A model generated the notes under the pieces. It was not told the DNA's origin. It made no database searches and saw nothing but the letters and a program-made list of their open reading frames with translations. Of a stretch of 64,000 bases of DNA, positions 61,790 to 64,000 are shown piece after piece; the stretch's first letter is position 1, and the number at the start of each line of letters is the position of its first letter. This DNA comes from Pistricoccus aurantiacus (GTDB lineage: Bacteria; Pseudomonadota; Gammaproteobacteria; Pseudomonadales; Halomonadaceae), in contig NZ_CP042382.1 in assembly GCF_007954585.1 (NCBI RefSeq), forward strand, positions 2,232,001 through 2,296,000, given 5' to 3'. The position numbers and the translations under genes were made by a program.

Positions 61790-63019
61790 GTGAAGCCGAC
61801 GGTTACGCCAGGATCAACCCTCACTCTCAGCTCGCGCCGAGTGGCATTGCTGGTGGCGGCCAATACCGCCCTGGCGCCTTTCGCCATCGATGCCTACCTG
61901 CCCGCCATGCCGGCTCTGGCAGCGTCGATAGGCGCGAGCATTCATCACACGGAGCTTTCCATCAGCCTGTTCCTGCTGGGGTTCGCCATCGGTCAACTGA
62001 CCGGTGGGCCACTGTCGGATCGAGTCGGGCGCAAGCCGGTATTGCTGGTCGGACTCACGGTGTTCCTGCTGGCGAGCCTGGCGATCACTCAGGTTTCGTC
62101 GCTGCACGGCCTCTGGGCCTGGCGTTTCGTTCAGGCGCTGGGCGGGGGTGCCTGCGTGGTCAATTCCGCGGCCATCGTGCGGGACTGTTTCAGCGGACGC
62201 GAGGCGGCCAAGGTCATGTCCACCATGGCGATGATTCTGATGCTCGCGCCCTTGGCGGCCCCGGCGGTAGGCAGCGTCTTGCTTTACCTGGCGGGCTGGT
62301 GGCTGATCTTCGTGTTTCTCGCGGTGTACGCGGCGTTTCTGCTCTGGCTGATGGGCACGAGGCTTCCGGAAACCCGCAGCCCGGATCAGCCCAGCGCCTC
62401 GCCGAGACAGGTATTGGCTAATTACGCCAGCGTCTTTCGCCATCGCGAAGGCATGGGCTACATCTGTTCCGTCGCCATGACCTTCGCCGGCATGTTCGCC
62501 TTCATTACCGCCTCGCCGTTCATCTACATGCAGCACTATGGCCTGTCGCCGGCCATGTACCCGGTGGTGTTCGGCGCCAATGTGGTGGTCATGGCCTCAT
62601 CCAACCGGTTGAACATCCATCTGATGCGCTGGCGTACCCCGCAGCAGAACCTGCGCCTGGGGCTCTCCATCCAGCTGACGGCGGCATTGATCCTGGTGCT
62701 GCTGGTCGCCTCGGGGCTGGATTCCATTTATACGGTGGTGCCTGGGATCATGCTGTTCGTCGGGGTGGTGGGGCTGATCACCCCCAACGCCATTTCCTCC
62801 CTGCTGGAGCATTTCAGTCATATGAGCGCTACCGCCACGGCGCTTTTGGGCAGCATCCAGTTTACCTGTGGTGCCCTGGCGGGGGTGCTGGTGGGCGCCT
62901 TCGAGATCGAAAATCCCTGGCCCATGGTGCTGACCATGCTGACCGTATCGCTGATCGGCAATATCGCCGCGAGACGCTTGATCGGCCGAGAACTGGATAA
63001 GCCGGTTCTTTCCACCTGA
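61790..63019 (+). CDS. Bcr/CflA-type multidrug exporter (MFS, DHA1)
   Basis: 409 aa starting at GTG (61790) with GGAG 6 nt upstream. Twelve helices. Signatures: APFAIDAYLPAMPALA (TM1), LSDRVGRKPVLLVGL (MFS motif A, about 76-90) and FVQALGGGACVVNSAAIVRD (TM4). It exports drugs or small metabolites such as sulfonamides, bicyclomycin or cysteine in homologues. It ends 9 bp before the next gene on the same strand. Confidence 0.9.
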   Translation: MKPTVTPGSTLTLSSRRVALLVAANTALAPFAIDAYLPAMPALAASIGASIHHTELSISLFLLGFAIGQLTGGPLSDRVGRKPVLLVGLTVFLLASLAITQVSSLHGLWAWRFVQALGGGACVVNSAAIVRDCFSGREAAKVMSTMAMILMLAPLAAPAVGSVLLYLAGWWLIFVFLAVYAAFLLWLMGTRLPETRSPDQPSASPRQVLANYASVFRHREGMGYICSVAMTFAGMFAFITASPFIYMQHYGLSPAMYPVVFGANVVVMASSNRLNIHLMRWRTPQQNLRLGLSIQLTAALILVLLVASGLDSIYTVVPGIMLFVGVVGLITPNAISSLLEHFSHMSATATALLGSIQFTCGALAGVLVGAFEIENPWPMVLTMLTVSLIGNIAARRLIGRELDKPVLST

Positions 63020-63028
63020 GAGGCGATC

Positions 63029-64000
63029 ATGCACGCCAGGCCCCCTCCTTCGACGTTCCCCAAGCGCCGGTATCTCCGCTGGCTGGCCGGCGGAATTGGC
63101 GTAGTGGTGCTGTTGGGCACGGGTTATCTGATCGGCCTGGCGTGGCTGCTCGACAGTCACTGGCTGCAGCAGCGCCTGTCCCGGCTGCCCGGTGTGACGG
63201 TAAGCTGGAGCGCGGCGAGCAGCCCATCCCTCGATCGACTCGACGTGCAGAACCTGACGATTCGCCGTGCCGACGAGAACCTTGCCGTCGCGTTGGAAGT
63301 CGATCGGGCGCGACTGCACCTGTCCTGGTGGGCGCTGCTGTTTCGTCGCCTGGAAATTCATTCTCTCGAGGCGGAAGGATTGCGTTCCTTGGAGGTCAAC
63401 GAGCATCGCCTGATGGCTGGCGCGACCAGTCGAGTGCGTTTCGACGATCTCGTATTGGACGAGGAAAATCTGGGTGTCGGCGGCATGGAACTGGCGCTGA
63501 AGGAAGCGCGTATTCGACGCATGCAAGGCCCGGACGATCATCGGACGCTGGCTCGGGATATTCGACTGCAAGGCGAGTTTTCCCTGCAGACCTTCCGGCC
63601 TGCCCAGGCCCCCGGCCTCTTGGCTCTAAAATTTCTTTCCGGTGATCTCGAAGTGGCTGCCGAGGCAGACGCCTGGGATGTCTTCAACCCCTATCTGGTG
63701 GAACTCGACGGTCTGCGTCTGGCGGGGAGAGGAAACCTGCAAGGCCGACTCGCCATCGCAAAAGGGGTCTTGCTGGCGGATAGCGAGTTGACCCTGAACT
63801 CGCCGCAGCTGGCTCTCGATCTTGATGAAAAGGCGCTACTCGCGCCGAAAAGCGCCCTCGCACAGAAGAACGGTCGCCGTTACCGGTTGGAGGGCAGAGG
63901 GCAGGTAACGGCCCGTATCGAGAAACAGGAGGACGCCGCTGTCTCGGTGCTGACTCTGTCCCTGGACAACATGCGGATGGTCGACCTGTCGGAAAACCGG
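63029..64000 (+). CDS. AsmA/YdbH-like membrane-anchored protein, N-terminal part
   Basis: Partial: 324 codons, open to the right edge. A basic N terminus precedes one membrane helix (LAGGIGVVVLLGTGYLIGLAW, about 20-40), then a long beta-rich periplasmic region (VTVSWSAASSPSLDRLDVQNL, VDRARLHLSWWALLFRRLEI, GLRLAGRGNLQGRL). Strand-rich repeats behind a single anchor are the mark of AsmA, TamB and YdbH proteins, which carry lipids across the periplasm. The family assignment is by this pattern only. GAGAGG precedes the start, and it probably shares the exporter transcript. Confidence 0.6.
   Translation, partial: MHARPPPSTFPKRRYLRWLAGGIGVVVLLGTGYLIGLAWLLDSHWLQQRLSRLPGVTVSWSAASSPSLDRLDVQNLTIRRADENLAVALEVDRARLHLSWWALLFRRLEIHSLEAEGLRSLEVNEHRLMAGATSRVRFDDLVLDEENLGVGGMELALKEARIRRMQGPDDHRTLARDIRLQGEFSLQTFRPAQAPGLLALKFLSGDLEVAAEADAWDVFNPYLVELDGLRLAGRGNLQGRLAIAKGVLLADSELTLNSPQLALDLDEKALLAPKSALAQKNGRRYRLEGRGQVTARIEKQEDAAVSVLTLSLDNMRMVDLSENR

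Noticed and set aside
1-64000. tRNA or rRNA genes
   Set aside because: No T-arm GGTTCGAATCC-type motif in a cloverleaf context and no rRNA-like conserved stretches were found on either strand by eye.

Overview
The window looks like a chromosome segment from a moderately halophilic gammaproteobacterium, most likely Halomonadaceae. The basis is high G+C (about 60% or more by eye), three tandem BCCT osmolyte carriers beside a UspA gene, and a gammaproteobacterial core (dnaX-ebfC-recR, rnd-ycgL, ycgN, ptrB, hrpA, mlaA, tal). The genus is an inference. No rRNA, tRNA, CRISPR array or transposase was found.

Layout. 1-3.1 kb: the start of an ArnT-like glycosyltransferase and a metallophosphoesterase on the minus strand, a small membrane ORF, a COG4705 membrane protein and a small secreted coiled-coil protein. 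3.3-7.3 kb: mprF (aminoacyl-phosphatidylglycerol synthase/flippase) overlapping an AcvB/VirJ-type lipoprotein. 7.3-13.3 kb: an acetoacetate decarboxylase gene (adc) broken apart by a lower-G+C tripartite RND efflux operon. Recognisable 5' and 3' adc pieces lie on either side, and an intact 3-hydroxybutyrate dehydrogenase follows. 14.2-24.2 kb: an envelope and stress region with an MFS remnant, MscS, DUF202, an M61 peptidase, a membrane-anchored FMN glutamate synthase-like protein, an HdeD-like protein, a two-component system, a DUF3734 patatin and a DUF1003 protein.

24.2-29.1 kb: a TonB-dependent receptor, then a CNMP-CBS-DUF294 protein overlapping a DnaQ-like exonuclease. 29.1-34.7 kb: UspA and three BCCT carriers, all with non-ATG starts. 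Two of the carriers are followed by near-identical terminators. 34.8-39.5 kb: dnaX, ebfC, recR, rnd, ycgL. 39.5-43.5 kb: an accessory metalloid block (ECF sigma factor, ArsP-like permease, thioredoxin-like protein, Acr3, ArsR, then three REP-like hairpins) lying between ycgL and ycgN. These two genes are neighbours in Escherichia coli.

43.5-64 kb: mostly housekeeping: ycgN, oligopeptidase B, a VWA/class II amidotransferase operon, fadD, an MBL-rhodanese fusion, hrpA, a KAS III, mlaA, a REC-PP2C phosphatase overlapping a STAS protein, transaldolase, a Bcr/CflA exporter and the start of an AsmA-like membrane protein.

The most informative observations are the adc split by an efflux operon that now sits in line with mprF-acvB, the BCCT paralogue that has lost one substrate-box tryptophan, and the metalloid block whose sigma factor and permease both carry conspicuous cysteines.
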